From contig NZ_JARXWL010000003.1 of assembly GCF_029893325.1 (NCBI RefSeq), positions 85,118-149,117 of the forward strand: DNA of 64,000 nt, read 5' to 3'. Source of the stretch: Enterococcus sp. PF1-24 (GTDB taxonomy: Bacteria > Bacillota > Bacilli > Lactobacillales > Enterococcaceae). Position 1 is the stretch's first letter. The number at the start of each line of letters is the position of its first letter. A model generated the notes under the pieces. The model searched no databases. It saw only the letters and a list, made by a program, of their open reading frames with translations, and had not been told where the DNA came from. Position numbers and translations under genes: made by a program. Positions 32,575-41,914 of the stretch are shown here, piece by piece.

Positions 32575-34617
32575 ATGAATGAACGGATCCGAAATATTCT
32601 GACCATACTAGCAAAGCGGCCTGAGATAAAGATGGCTGAACTGACAAAAGAGCTTGGATTGACCAGAAGGCAAATTAATTATGCCATCAATCAATTTAAT
32701 TCTGAATTGATCACTCAGAAGATACCAAGTATCGAACGAAACCATGCGGGGGACTTTAATGTCCCGCTGGAAATTTTGCAAATGATGTCAGCACAACAAA
32801 AACAAACGGAAGATTTAACGAGTGTTCCTTCTGATGAGGCAAGAGCCGCGCTGCTTGCGATGTTTCTGATTACGAATACAGAGTACGTAAGTGTTGATCA
32901 TCTCAGTGATTTTCTGGCTGTAGGCAAGACAACTGTTGCAGAGGATTTAAAAAGAGCCGATCAGCTGATTCAAAAGTATTATTTATCACTTAAGTACGAT
33001 CGTACAAAAGGTTATCAAATCATAGGCTCAGAGCACAAGGTTCTCCAACTGCTGGCTGATTTGGTAAAGCGTTATCCGATTTTTAAACGAGATGAACTGA
33101 TTGAACGACTAAGCATTGAAATATCAAAAGAGGAAGTCATTCATCTGATTCACAACATGGAGCAGATGCTGCATCTAAGCTATTCAGATGAATCACTGGA
33201 GTACTTAAAAACCACATTGCCGCTGCTTTTAGCCCGAGGCATTGTTGAAAGTAAACTGGGAGCAGAGGATTTCTTTGAGGGTGAAGTAAAAGACACTCCG
33301 GAATATCGTTTTTTGAATGTTTTGATCAAGGAAACTGAATGGCAACTTTCTAGAGGCTATCTCGAGTGGATGACGTTGTTGTTTTTGATATCAAATATTT
33401 TTGAAAAGAAAACCACGCAGGAATTCGATTCTGATCGTCGGCTGAAAGAATTGATCAGAGAAATGGTCTCCAATTTTGAACGTCAAACATTCACTACGAT
33501 TGAAGACCGTGAAAACTTTGAACGACGTATTTTGAATCATTTGCGTCCAGCCTGTTTCCGGATCAAGTATAACTTGAGTTTGGGTGTGTATTCTTTAGAC
33601 AGTTTGATCCAAGACAGCAATCATGCTATCTTGAGCGACTTGATGAAGGAATTGATCGTTCCAACTGAAAATTGGTTGAGACGCGCCTTTCCAAATGATG
33701 AATTGGAGCTTCTTTCTTATTACTTTGGTTTTCAGTTAAGCAATCAGCATCTGATAAAGAAACAAAAACCCAGAGCAGTTGTTGTTTGTACCAACGGTGT
33801 GATGGTTTCAAAGGTTATTCGGGAAAGCTTAGAAAAGCTTTTTACCGAGCTGCAATTTCTATCATCATTTTCAGTGCGGGATTTTTATCAATTTGAAGTG
33901 GATTATGATCTTGTTTTTACCACGATTCCGCTGGAAACGGAGCTGCCTCAATTTATCATTGACCCGATCATGACCTATAAGGAACAGATCAGCTTACGTT
34001 ATCGAGTGTTAAATGAGCTGGGGATCAATGAGGTCGATCAATCGGTGGATCGTTTGCTGGGAATCATCCAGAAATACTCCGATGTATCCAGTTCGAAGGA
34101 ACTAAAGGAGGAGCTGCAATATTTTCTTCTGCAGGAAAAACAAGATTCGCCACTAGAAAATACCAAGGTATTGCCTTCGCTCACGTATTATTTAAAGCCG
34201 AATTATATCACGGTCATTGATGAAGAGATTACTTGGGAGGATGCTGTCGTTTTAGCCTGTAAACCATTAGTGGATAATCAAGTGATCAATGATGAGTTTA
34301 TTGCGGATTGTCTGCAGCAGATTCGTCAGCCCAACTATGCGGGATTTTTTGGAGAGAAGACCTGTATCCCTCATACAACCGTTGAGCATGGGGTCCAAAG
34401 AGAAGGAATCAGTCTATTAATCAGTAAAAAAACGATTGATTTTCCTAACCGAAGAGGGGTCCAAATAATTCTCCCATTATCCTTTCTTGATTTGACCAAA
34501 CATTTGAAAGCGATTAACCAGATTGCCGATATCAGTACGAATCAGGATTTTTTGCAGAAATTACTGACTGAACAAGAGACAAAATCAATTTACCAGTTAA
34601 TTAGACAATTTACATGA
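32575..34617 (+). CDS. PRD-containing PTS operon activator (MtlR/ManR type)
   Basis: 680 aa. The domains in order are an N-terminal helix-turn-helix (MAELTKELGLTRRQINYAIN) with a second HTH near 100-130, PRD regions about 190-400, an EIIB-like segment near 410 (RAVVVCTNGVMVSKVIRESL) and an EIIA domain in the last 140 residues with the phosphorylatable His in CIPHTTVEHG. Such proteins activate PTS operons when their PRDs are phosphorylated by HPr and EIIB. It is the first gene of the sugar-acid operon and has AGGAGGG before its ATG. Confidence 0.88.
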   Translation: MNERIRNILTILAKRPEIKMAELTKELGLTRRQINYAINQFNSELITQKIPSIERNHAGDFNVPLEILQMMSAQQKQTEDLTSVPSDEARAALLAMFLITNTEYVSVDHLSDFLAVGKTTVAEDLKRADQLIQKYYLSLKYDRTKGYQIIGSEHKVLQLLADLVKRYPIFKRDELIERLSIEISKEEVIHLIHNMEQMLHLSYSDESLEYLKTTLPLLLARGIVESKLGAEDFFEGEVKDTPEYRFLNVLIKETEWQLSRGYLEWMTLLFLISNIFEKKTTQEFDSDRRLKELIREMVSNFERQTFTTIEDRENFERRILNHLRPACFRIKYNLSLGVYSLDSLIQDSNHAILSDLMKELIVPTENWLRRAFPNDELELLSYYFGFQLSNQHLIKKQKPRAVVVCTNGVMVSKVIRESLEKLFTELQFLSSFSVRDFYQFEVDYDLVFTTIPLETELPQFIIDPIMTYKEQISLRYRVLNELGINEVDQSVDRLLGIIQKYSDVSSSKELKEELQYFLLQEKQDSPLENTKVLPSLTYYLKPNYITVIDEEITWEDAVVLACKPLVDNQVINDEFIADCLQQIRQPNYAGFFGEKTCIPHTTVEHGVQREGISLLISKKTIDFPNRRGVQIILPLSFLDLTKHLKAINQIADISTNQDFLQKLLTEQETKSIYQLIRQFT

Positions 34618-34632
34618 TAAGAGAGGTTTGAC

Positions 34633-35265
34633 ATGAAAAGAGCAGATTACCCACGCTTTACGATTATTATGCGCGGTTATACCTTTCAGCAGGCTGACGC
34701 AATTTTAACAGCCATGAAGGGGTTTGAAAAAGAGTTCGCGGTTGAGCTGACGTTAAACACGCCGGATGCCTTGCAGCAGATTCAACAGCTGACAGAAAAG
34801 TATGGGGATTCAATTTATATAGGCGCTGGCACGGTTCGCTCAATCAAGGATGTGAAGGATTCGATTCAAGCGGGAGCGCAATTTCTATTAGGACCTCATG
34901 CCTTTACCCAGGAAATGCTGGATTATGCGAAACAACATCAGGTGTTGAGTGTGCCGGCAGCGATGACGCCTTCTGAGATCAATGAGATGTTTGATCGAGG
35001 CGCGGATATGGTCAAGGTGTTCCCAGCTTCAGTGGTAACCCCACGATTTTTTAAAGACGTTCAAGCGCCATTGGGAAAACTGCCGTTGATGGGGGTTGGC
35101 GGAATTTCGATCGAAAATGCCCAAAGCTTTCTTTCAAACGGCGCAAGCTATTTGGGGCTCGGATCAGGCATGTTTAACAAGCGCGATTTAGCGCATTTAG
35201 ATAGTGCTGGATTAGCAGAATCGATGCAGAAATTGCTTTCCAGTGTGGAAGGAGTAGGTGTTTGA
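34633..35265 (+). CDS. KDPG/KDPGal-type aldolase
   Basis: 210 aa. A TIM-barrel aldolase with the catalytic Glu in AVELTLNTP and the Schiff-base Lys in DMVKVFPAS; the phosphate-binding GVGGIS is near residue 155. It cleaves 2-keto-3-deoxy-6-phospho sugar acids to pyruvate and glyceraldehyde 3-phosphate. It ends in TGATG, overlapping the next start. With the dehydratase downstream it gives a two-step route from an aldonate to glycolysis. Confidence 0.85.
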   Translation: MKRADYPRFTIIMRGYTFQQADAILTAMKGFEKEFAVELTLNTPDALQQIQQLTEKYGDSIYIGAGTVRSIKDVKDSIQAGAQFLLGPHAFTQEMLDYAKQHQVLSVPAAMTPSEINEMFDRGADMVKVFPASVVTPRFFKDVQAPLGKLPLMGVGGISIENAQSFLSNGASYLGLGSGMFNKRDLAHLDSAGLAESMQKLLSSVEGVGV

Positions 35266-35723
35266 TGGAATTGTTTTTGCATGAAGAATTAGTATTTAGA
35301 GAAGTGTTGGCGAAAACAAAAGAGGATGTTTTGGCCTTCTTGGCTGAGAAGCTATTCGAGAAGGGCTATGTAAAGCATGAATACATCCAAGCGATTCAGG
35401 ATAGGGAGCAGGAGTATCCGACTGGGTTGCCTTCGTCAGAGCCTGGTATAGCGATCCCTCATGCGAATTTTGAAATGGTCAACAAAACGACGCTAGCGAT
35501 TGCGACGCTGAAGCAACCAGTCGAGTTTCATAACATGGAGAAGAAACAGGCAGAGCTGCCGATTCAAATCGTGATTATGATGGCGATTGGCGAGCCACAT
35601 GGTCAGGTCGAGATGCTGCAAAAGATCGTTTCAATCATTCAGGATGAGCCCTTGAGAAAAGCCATGGTCAATACAAAATCGAATAAAGAATTACTGAAGC
35701 TTTTAGAACAAGCAGTTGCTTAA
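35265..35723 (+). CDS. PTS EIIA component (fructose/galactitol type)
   Basis: 152 aa. The ATG at 35265 overlaps the aldolase stop (TGATG) and AAGGAG lies about ten bases upstream. The phosphorylated His is in GIAIPHANFEM. It passes phosphate from HPr to the EIIB encoded next. Part of a GatABC-like permease. Confidence 0.85.
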   Translation: MELFLHEELVFREVLAKTKEDVLAFLAEKLFEKGYVKHEYIQAIQDREQEYPTGLPSSEPGIAIPHANFEMVNKTTLAIATLKQPVEFHNMEKKQAELPIQIVIMMAIGEPHGQVEMLQKIVSIIQDEPLRKAMVNTKSNKELLKLLEQAVA

Positions 35724-35741
35724 AATTAGGAGGAATATACA

Positions 35742-36020
35742 ATGAAAAGAATTTTAATTGCATGTGGAAATGGGATCGCGACATCAACCGTCGTTGCGAC
35801 GAAAGTGAAGGAATATTTAGCTAATCAAGGAGTGCAAGTTGATACTACTCAAACTAAGTTGATGGAAGTTCCAAGTAAAGTCCAGGACTATGACTTATTG
35901 ATCACCACTGGCGAGTTTGAAGGCCAGACAGGAGATGTTCCCGTAGTTAAAGGGATGCCGATCCTGATTGGTATGGGTATGGAACAAACGATGGAAGAGA
36001 TTTTGAACTATGTTAAATAA
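35742..36020 (+). CDS. PTS EIIB component (galactitol type)
   Basis: 92 aa. The active-site Cys is in ILIACGNGIATSTVVA near the N-terminus, as in GatB. Behind AGGAGG. Works with the adjacent EIIA and EIIC. Confidence 0.88.
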   Translation: MKRILIACGNGIATSTVVATKVKEYLANQGVQVDTTQTKLMEVPSKVQDYDLLITTGEFEGQTGDVPVVKGMPILIGMGMEQTMEEILNYVK

Positions 36021-36044
36021 GCTGCCTTTTGAGGAGGAACAAAA

Positions 36045-37412
36045 ATGAAAGCAATTATGAGTGTCTTTAACTTTCTGATGGCCGCTGGGCCGACGGTTAT
36101 GCTGCCGGTAATTATTACAGTCATCGGCTTGATTTTTGGGTTGAAAATCACCAGAGCGTTTAAATCAGGTTTGACGCTAGGGATTGGTTTTGCTGGGATT
36201 AAGCTGATTCTTGATTTCATGACGACTAATGTAGGACCAGCCGCAAAAGCTATGGTTGAGCGGACTGGTGTTCAATTGGATGCACTAGATGTTGGTTGGG
36301 GATCAATCGCCGCGGTTACGTGGGCTTCGCCAATCATTGCTTTGCTGGTCTTTGCAATTTTGATCGTGAATATTATCTTACTAATTCTGAAACGGACCAA
36401 TACACTGGACGTGGATATTTGGAATTATCATCATATGGCAATCGTCGGAGTGATGGTCTACTTTGTAACCAAAAACGTACTATTGGGTGTCGGTGCTTCC
36501 GTAGTTATGGCTATCATCACCTTCAAGATTTCCGACTGGTCACAGCCGATGGTGGAGGGCTTCTTCGGAATTCCGGGGGTTTCCTTACCAACTGTCTCAG
36601 CCTTATCATCACTGGTTATTGCTTGGCCATTGAATTGGTTATTGGATCGGATTCCATTATTCCGCAAATCAACCTTTACCATTAAGGATGCACAAAAATA
36701 CTTGGGCTTCTTCGGGGATTCGATGATTATGGGCTTGGTTATTGGTCTGGTAATTGGGGTATTAGCAGGCTTTGATGTGACGCAAATATTCCAATTAGGA
36801 GTAAGCATGTCTGCTGTATTGGTCTTGATTCCTAAGATGACTTCTTTGTTCATGGAAGGCTTGATGCCGATCTCGGATGCGGCGCAAAAATGGTCGCAGG
36901 CTAAATTCAAAGGCCGTCGTCTATTTATCGGATTAGATGCAGCTGTTGTTGTTGGAAATCCAGATGTTATTACGACTGCTTTGATTATTATTCCATTGAC
37001 GATCGCTATGGCGTTAGTACTGCCAGGAAATCGTGTACTGCCATTCGCCGATTTAGCCGTTGTTCCTTTCCGAGTAGCCATGGTCGTTGCTTTAACCAGA
37101 GGGAATCTACTTAAGAACATTGTGATTGGGTTAGTTGTGACTGCTTCACTACTATGGTGTGGTACTGCGACAGCGCCTATTTTAACAGCGATCGCTAAAT
37201 CAGTCGGGATCGAATTAGGAGCCAATGCGATGCTGATCTCCTCTTTCGCGGCGACAGCGATGATCCAAAGCTACTTAGTTTTCTTAGCCTTTACCTTTAA
37301 ACCGATCATTGGTATTCCAATCTTACTGCTGGTTTTTGCGGGAGCTTGGTATTACTTCGAAGGCGTTAAGAAAATCAATGTGGAAACTATGAAGGAAGCA
37401 CCTACAAACTAA
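36045..37412 (+). CDS. PTS EIIC component (galactitol/GatC type)
   Basis: 455 aa, about ten membrane segments, GatC/SgcC family (MLPVIITVIGLIFGLKITRA near the start). It should import and phosphorylate a polyol or sugar acid. Because the operon has an aldonate dehydratase and a KDPG-type aldolase but no 2-keto-3-deoxy kinase, the PTS step probably supplies the phosphate. Behind GGAGGAAC. Confidence 0.85.
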   Translation: MKAIMSVFNFLMAAGPTVMLPVIITVIGLIFGLKITRAFKSGLTLGIGFAGIKLILDFMTTNVGPAAKAMVERTGVQLDALDVGWGSIAAVTWASPIIALLVFAILIVNIILLILKRTNTLDVDIWNYHHMAIVGVMVYFVTKNVLLGVGASVVMAIITFKISDWSQPMVEGFFGIPGVSLPTVSALSSLVIAWPLNWLLDRIPLFRKSTFTIKDAQKYLGFFGDSMIMGLVIGLVIGVLAGFDVTQIFQLGVSMSAVLVLIPKMTSLFMEGLMPISDAAQKWSQAKFKGRRLFIGLDAAVVVGNPDVITTALIIIPLTIAMALVLPGNRVLPFADLAVVPFRVAMVVALTRGNLLKNIVIGLVVTASLLWCGTATAPILTAIAKSVGIELGANAMLISSFAATAMIQSYLVFLAFTFKPIIGIPILLLVFAGAWYYFEGVKKINVETMKEAPTN

Positions 37413-37428
37413 AAAAGGGAGTCCAATC

Positions 37429-38574
37429 GTGAAAATTTCAAAGATTAAAGTATATAAAGTAAAACCCCGCTGGATATTTATCAAGGTCAGCACAGACGAA
37501 GGGATCGATGGCTGGGGCGAAATGATCTCGGGAACTAAGACGGAAACAGTGGTTGCTGGAGCTTATGAAATCGGCAATCGGTTGATTGGGAGAAATCCCT
37601 TTGAAATTGAACGCCTATTTCAAGAAATGCACCGTTCCTTTTTCCGCGGCGGTCCCATCAATGGAACGATTGTTTCGGGCATCGAGATGGCGCTATGGGA
37701 TATCAAAGGAAAAGCCTTTGGTGTCCCTGTCTATGAACTGCTAGGCGGAGCTGCTCGGGATAATATCAAAGTGTACTCTTGGATCGGCGGTGACCGTCCA
37801 AATGAAGTACTGGAGCAAGCACAGGATCGTTTTGATCGCGGATTTACTGCGATCAAGATGAATGCGACTTCGGAGCTGCACTATATTGATTCTTATGAAA
37901 AAGTCGAAGAAGTCGTTGAACGGGTTGCATCAATTCATGATCATTTCGGCAGCAAAATGTCGATCGGGGTCGACTTTCATGGACGGGTACACAAACCGAT
38001 GGCTAAGGTGTTGGCAAAAGCACTCGAGCCTTATCATCCGATGTTCTTAGAAGAAGTGGTCTTACCTGAAAATGAAGAACACTTTAAAGAGGTGGCGAAT
38101 GCTGTTGCCGTACCGTTGGCAACTGGCGAACGTTTATACACCCGTTGGCAATTCAAAAATATTTTCAATCAAGGTGCGATCGATGTGATTCAGCCGGATG
38201 TAGCCTTATGTGGAGGAATTCTTGAAACGAAGAAAATCGCGGCAATGGCAGAAGCCTATGACATCGCGGTTGCGCCCCATGCGCCGTATGGGCCAATCGC
38301 ACTGGCGGCAACGCTGCAGGTAGATTCCTGTACACCAAATGTGTTCATTCAGGAACAAAGCTTGGGAATTCATTACAACAAGGGCTTTGATCTGTTAGAT
38401 TTCGTGAAGAATAAAGAAGTTTTCCAATATAAGGATGGCTATGTCGACCTGCCAGATAAGCCCGGCTTAGGACTTGAAATGGACGAAGAGAAGATTGAAG
38501 AGATCGCCCAAGAAGGACTGGTTTGGACGAATCCTCAATGGAAGAATTACGACGGAACGATAGCGGAATGGTAA
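37429..38574 (+). CDS. dgoD: Galactonate-dehydratase-like enolase-superfamily enzyme
   Basis: 381 aa, strongly similar in layout to E. coli DgoD: KVYKVKPRWIFIKVSTDEGI at the start, YSWIGGDRP, VDFHGRVHKPMAKVL with metal-ligand Asp, FLEEVVLP with Glu, TGERLYTR with Glu, APHAPYGPIAL with the catalytic His, and the IHYNKGFDLLDFVKNKE tail. It starts at GTG 37429 behind GGGAG. It dehydrates an aldonate to a 2-keto-3-deoxy acid. Whether the true substrate is free or 6-phosphorylated is open, given the PTS. Confidence 0.82.
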   Translation: MKISKIKVYKVKPRWIFIKVSTDEGIDGWGEMISGTKTETVVAGAYEIGNRLIGRNPFEIERLFQEMHRSFFRGGPINGTIVSGIEMALWDIKGKAFGVPVYELLGGAARDNIKVYSWIGGDRPNEVLEQAQDRFDRGFTAIKMNATSELHYIDSYEKVEEVVERVASIHDHFGSKMSIGVDFHGRVHKPMAKVLAKALEPYHPMFLEEVVLPENEEHFKEVANAVAVPLATGERLYTRWQFKNIFNQGAIDVIQPDVALCGGILETKKIAAMAEAYDIAVAPHAPYGPIALAATLQVDSCTPNVFIQEQSLGIHYNKGFDLLDFVKNKEVFQYKDGYVDLPDKPGLGLEMDEEKIEEIAQEGLVWTNPQWKNYDGTIAEW

Positions 38575-38591
38575 AGGAAAGGTGATCAAGG

Positions 38592-39050
38592 ATGGCAGAG
38601 GCGCTAATAATTGCTGGTTTCTTATTCTTATTGATGATTCTTCAATATAAGGAACAAAGAAAGATCGTACTAGCTGCTAAGAGTAATTGGATAAAAAAGC
38701 TGATCACTGTTGGTTTAGCTGCTTTATTATTGACTATTTTTTGGTCAAATCATCTGGCAGATCAGATAAAATTAGTTGTTTTTGCCACTCTGATCCTACT
38801 CTTTGGCTTCATGAAGGAAGGCTTCAGTAAAGACCACTTGATTAAGCTTGGTGTTCTAGAAGGCGACTTTCACGCGTTCAAAAAGATTCAAATCGAAGAG
38901 CTGTCGAACCGGACGCAATTTGTTTCCTTCTACAAGAACAAAAACAATCGATTATCCCTGGTTTTTGACGTTACACAAGAAGAATTGATTGCCTATTTTG
39001 AAAAGAATGATTTACATGATCGGATCGTTATTGGGGAGGAGAATGAATGA
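38592..39050 (+). CDS. Small membrane protein of unknown function
   Basis: 152 aa. Three hydrophobic stretches in the first 80 residues, then a basic and acidic cytoplasmic domain of about 70 residues (FVSFYKNKNNRLSLVFDVTQ). Not recognised with certainty; it looks like bacterial DUF5673-type membrane proteins. It overlaps the next gene by 4 bases (ATGA), so the two are coupled, and it follows the dehydratase by 17 bases. Confidence 0.55.
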   Translation: MAEALIIAGFLFLLMILQYKEQRKIVLAAKSNWIKKLITVGLAALLLTIFWSNHLADQIKLVVFATLILLFGFMKEGFSKDHLIKLGVLEGDFHAFKKIQIEELSNRTQFVSFYKNKNNRLSLVFDVTQEELIAYFEKNDLHDRIVIGEENE

Positions 39051-39583
39051 TTTATTTGGCGCGGCACGGACAAACGCTATGGAACATCGAAAAAAGAATT
39101 TGCGGACGTGCGGATGTTCCTTTGACAGAAGAAGGCTGTAAGCAAGCTTTATTGTTAGCTGAACAGGCCAAAGCACTAACGCATCCTATCACTCAGATAA
39201 TTTGTTCGCCTTTGATTCGAGCGAAGGAGACAGCTCAAATTGTTGCCAAGCAGCTTGGCTTACCGATTACAGTGGACAAACGGTTGATGGAAATGGACTT
39301 TGGTGTATACGATGGTCTGCCCATCCAAACAAAAGAGTTCCAAAACAGTAGAAATGAGTTTTCGCTTCCTTTTGAACAGGGCGAATCCATTTTAGACGTT
39401 GCCGGAAGAGTTTATCCATTGTTAACAGAATTAACTAGTCAAGAAAATGAAACACCATTATTGGTCAGTCACAATGCGGTAAGCCGAGTAGTGGACAACT
39501 ATTTTAATGGAAAGCGCATGTCGGAGTTTTTGAATTTCAATATTGAAAACACGGAATTAGTCGCCTATAGAAAAACTAAATAG
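39047..39583 (+). CDS. Histidine phosphatase (phosphoglycerate-mutase-like)
   Basis: 178 aa. The phosphohistidine motif is LARHGQTLWN at the N-terminus, with CSPLIRAKETA and LVSHNAVSR completing the site. Its broad family removes phosphate from small metabolites. In this operon it might dephosphorylate a PTS-derived intermediate, but that is a guess. It is the last gene before a terminator. Confidence 0.82.
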   Translation: MIYLARHGQTLWNIEKRICGRADVPLTEEGCKQALLLAEQAKALTHPITQIICSPLIRAKETAQIVAKQLGLPITVDKRLMEMDFGVYDGLPIQTKEFQNSRNEFSLPFEQGESILDVAGRVYPLLTELTSQENETPLLVSHNAVSRVVDNYFNGKRMSEFLNFNIENTELVAYRKTK

Positions 39584-39589
39584 TCTATG

Positions 39590-39627
39590 AAAGTATCTAT
39601 TTCTTAGAGAGAAATAGGTACTTTTTT
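39590..39627 (+). terminator. Terminator of the PTS operon
   Basis: AAAGTATCTATTTCT at 39590-39604 pairs with AGAAATAGGTACTTT at 39610-39624 (one mismatch), followed by a T-tract. Confidence 0.75.
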
Positions 39628-39649
39628 TAAATTTATTTGACAAACATTT

Positions 39650-40163
39650 TAATATGGCCCTTTACACAGTCGGCGCAGAATCGGACATTTACACAAGAAA
39701 AAACATTAGAAGCAATCGTCACGGATTTTACCTATGTTCGTGTTGGGAAAAAATGGCATTCTATCTGCTTGATTCTTGATTTATTCAATCGAGAAATTAT
39801 TGGTTATTCTTGTGGTGAGAAAAAAGATGCCGCATGGGTAAAAGAAACCTTTAGTCGGATTCCTTATCCATTGACTGACGTGAAGCTGTTTCATACAGAT
39901 CGTGGAAAGGAATTTGATAACCAAGCCATTGACGAGATTCTGAACGGTTTTACGATCACGCGTTCATTGAGCAAGAAGGGCTGTCCGTATGATAATACCG
40001 TCGCAGAATCAACGTAAAAATCAGTTAAAGTGGCGTTCGTGCATCAATACCAATTTGAGACATTGGCCCAACTACGCCTAGAATTATTTGATCATGTGCA
40101 TTGGTGGAACTACCTGCGATTGCATGGCACGCTAGGGTATGAAACACCGATTCAATTTCGATA
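39650..40163 (+). pseudogene. IS3-family transposase OrfB remnant
   Basis: The DDE core is recognisable (EAIVTDFTYVRVGKKWHSIC, then LFHTDRGKEFDN, then CPYDNTVAEST). An in-frame TAA at 40015-40017 replaces the expected Tyr after AEST, and the same frame continues KSVKVAFVHQYQFETLAQLR to a stop at 40163. The 5' part is gone. It differs from the IS at 20377. Confidence 0.75.
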
Positions 40164-40584
40164 ACAGGGATTGGCGAAGCGGATCCTTGATACTGAGCTC
40201 GGATATGATATCTCTGGAGAGGTAGCATAATGAATGGATTGGGCTTCTGCCGTAGAGAGTCAGATCCGAGGAGGCTGTATGTCTTGAGCAATCGGAACCA
40301 TAACACCATGGCATTCGCAACACCTTATAATTTTTGTCAAAAAAGTATTGCCATTCTAGGAAGATCAAGAGGTAGGAGTGAGTAATCAAATTCAAATCTG
40401 GATAAAAAGTATTAAAGTCTATTGGGAAAATACTAGTATTTGTTTCGGCTCGCGTATTTTTGTTTAAAAAGTTGACACCATTGATTTCAAATTTTCTGAA
40501 ACGCAATGAGATTTTTAAATGTGAATCACTCTGCAACCATTGATATTAAAGGTTTTTGAACCTTATTCAAAATTCGAGCAATCG
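40164..40584. other. Unassigned segment at the right end of the element
   Basis: No supported gene on either strand and no tRNA-like fold. It is probably the non-coding right terminus of the mobilizable element. Confidence 0.35.
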
Positions 40585-40638
40585 AACCAGGTCTTAAAAA
40601 AGCTCGTAAAGCTTCTCAGTTCTCAAAACGTTAATATT
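40585..40638 (+). repeat. Attachment-site repeat (rpsI 3' end), right copy
   Basis: Encodes PGLKKARKASQFSKR and a stop, followed by AATATT shared with the left copy at 9351-9404. The two copies match at 48 of 54 bases, with all differences synonymous. The preceding sequence is not S9, so again only the gene end is present. It marks the right border of the 31-kb element and the start of core-looking DNA. Confidence 0.8.
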
Positions 40639-40656
40639 TATATTATCGATTTTCAA

Positions 40657-40692
40657 GGCGTTTCGCAATTTATTTTGCGGAGCGTCTTTTTT
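40657..40692 (+). terminator. rpsI terminator, chromosomal side
   Basis: GGCGTTTCGCAA at 40657-40668 pairs, with wobbles, with TTGCGGAGCGTC at 40675-40686, followed by six T. It parallels the hairpin at 9425. Confidence 0.75.
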
Positions 40693-40746
40693 GTTGTATG
40701 CTATGAAAACCAACCTGCTTAGCAGGCTCTTTTCATAACATACAAC
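40693..40746. other. Long nested hairpin
   Basis: GTTGTATG, a mismatch, then TATGAAAA (40693-40709) pair with TTTTCATA, a mismatch, and CATACAAC (40730-40746). The loop holds a second stem, CCTGC/GCAGG. It lies just after the rpsI-type terminator; function unknown. Confidence 0.5.
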
Positions 40747-40749
40747 AAG

Positions 40750-40786
40750 TATACGCCACTATCCCATTACGAGAAAGTGGCGTATA
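40750..40786 (+). terminator. Hairpin terminator
   Basis: TATACGCCACT at 40750-40760 pairs perfectly with AGTGGCGTATA at 40776-40786, then TTATTTTT. The T-tract is on the plus strand. The convergent RluA-type gene ends 32 bases to the right. Confidence 0.6.
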
Positions 40787-40817
40787 TTATTTTTAGACAA
40801 TGAAAAACAACTAAACA

Positions 40818-41675
40818 CTATTCCCACAATCCCGGCTCCGCCAATACATGAATTTCCTCTTTCGTAAATGGATGGATCATCCCTAGCTCATAAGCGTGGA
40901 GCTGTAAGCGGGGGCTATTGGAATTAGGATTATATAAGGGATCGCCAATTATGCCGTGGCCTAAGCTAGCTAAATGCACGCGGATTTGGTGAGTTCTGCC
41001 GGTTTCCAGCTGACAAAGGATTTGGCTATTTTTACCAGCTTTAACGACGGTAATGTGAGTGGTGGCAGTTTGACCGTTGACTTCATCAATGACTCGTTTA
41101 CGGCGATCGTGGCGATGACGGCCGATTTTGCTAGTGATAGTTTGATCTTTGGTTAATTTTCCTCTGACGATGGCTTGATAGACGCGTTTGATTTCTTTAC
41201 TCTCCAATAATCTACCGAGAACTGGCAAAATTAAAGGATTTTTTGCAAAAACAATGGCACCACTGGTTTCTTTATCTAAGCGGTGAACGACAAAAGGTCG
41301 TTGTTGCTGTGGCTCTAAATAAGCAGCTAAATGGTTTTGCAAGGTATTTTGTTCATCAGGGGCGTTGGGGTGAGTTTTCATGCCAGCAGTTTTGTTAACG
41401 ATAATCAGGTGTTCATCTTCGTATAAAACTTCCACCAAATTGGCTTTGCCTAGCAGCACTTCTTGATGTTGGTAATCAGCATCGTCTAAAATAACCGTTA
41501 AAGTATCGTTAGCGTGTACTTTATCGCTAAATGTGATAGCTTCACCAGCAAGCAAGACATTTTTTCGGACTCTTAAAAAATGGCGGACTTTTCGGGGAAT
41601 CAACCATTCATTTTCTAATAATTCCCGCAGTGAAATTTCCTCTTGTTGAGGTGGTAAAGTAATCTGAAATTCCAT
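40818..41675 (-). CDS. RluA-family pseudouridine synthase
   Basis: 285 aa. An N-terminal S4-like segment (LRELLENEWLIPRKVRHFLR) is followed by the RluA catalytic motif HRLDKETSGAIVFAKN with the catalytic Asp, then the conserved tail GRTHQIRVHLASLGHGIIGD. It isomerises specific uridines in rRNA or tRNA; which site cannot be told from sequence. It is monocistronic, with the ATG at 41675. Confidence 0.88.
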   Translation of the reverse strand: MEFQITLPPQQEEISLRELLENEWLIPRKVRHFLRVRKNVLLAGEAITFSDKVHANDTLTVILDDADYQHQEVLLGKANLVEVLYEDEHLIIVNKTAGMKTHPNAPDEQNTLQNHLAAYLEPQQQRPFVVHRLDKETSGAIVFAKNPLILPVLGRLLESKEIKRVYQAIVRGKLTKDQTITSKIGRHRHDRRKRVIDEVNGQTATTHITVVKAGKNSQILCQLETGRTHQIRVHLASLGHGIIGDPLYNPNSNSPRLQLHAYELGMIHPFTKEEIHVLAEPGLWE

Positions 41676-41914
41676 AGCTTTTTCCTTTCTTGGCTAGTTA
41701 TCTATAAGTGTATGTAAAAGCTTTTTTTATAATTTGAATGAGAAATAGGGCTGTTATCTTAAAATTTTATCAATTATTAAGATTTTCCTAGTAAATTACT
41801 AACTTTTTTGTTGTAAACTAGGTAAAATAAGAGAGAGCAAAAACAAAGCTTACGTTCTTATGGTACACTAAAAATAATATTTTACAATATTTTCGAGATT
41901 GGAGAAAATAATAA

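Noticed and set aside
36458..37225. 255-codon minus-strand frame within the PTS EIIC gene
   Set aside because: Antisense shadow of a membrane protein gene; composition is typical of such shadows.
40164..40584. tRNA or small RNA gene at the element end
   Set aside because: No cloverleaf, no promoter-terminator pair and no conserved motif visible.
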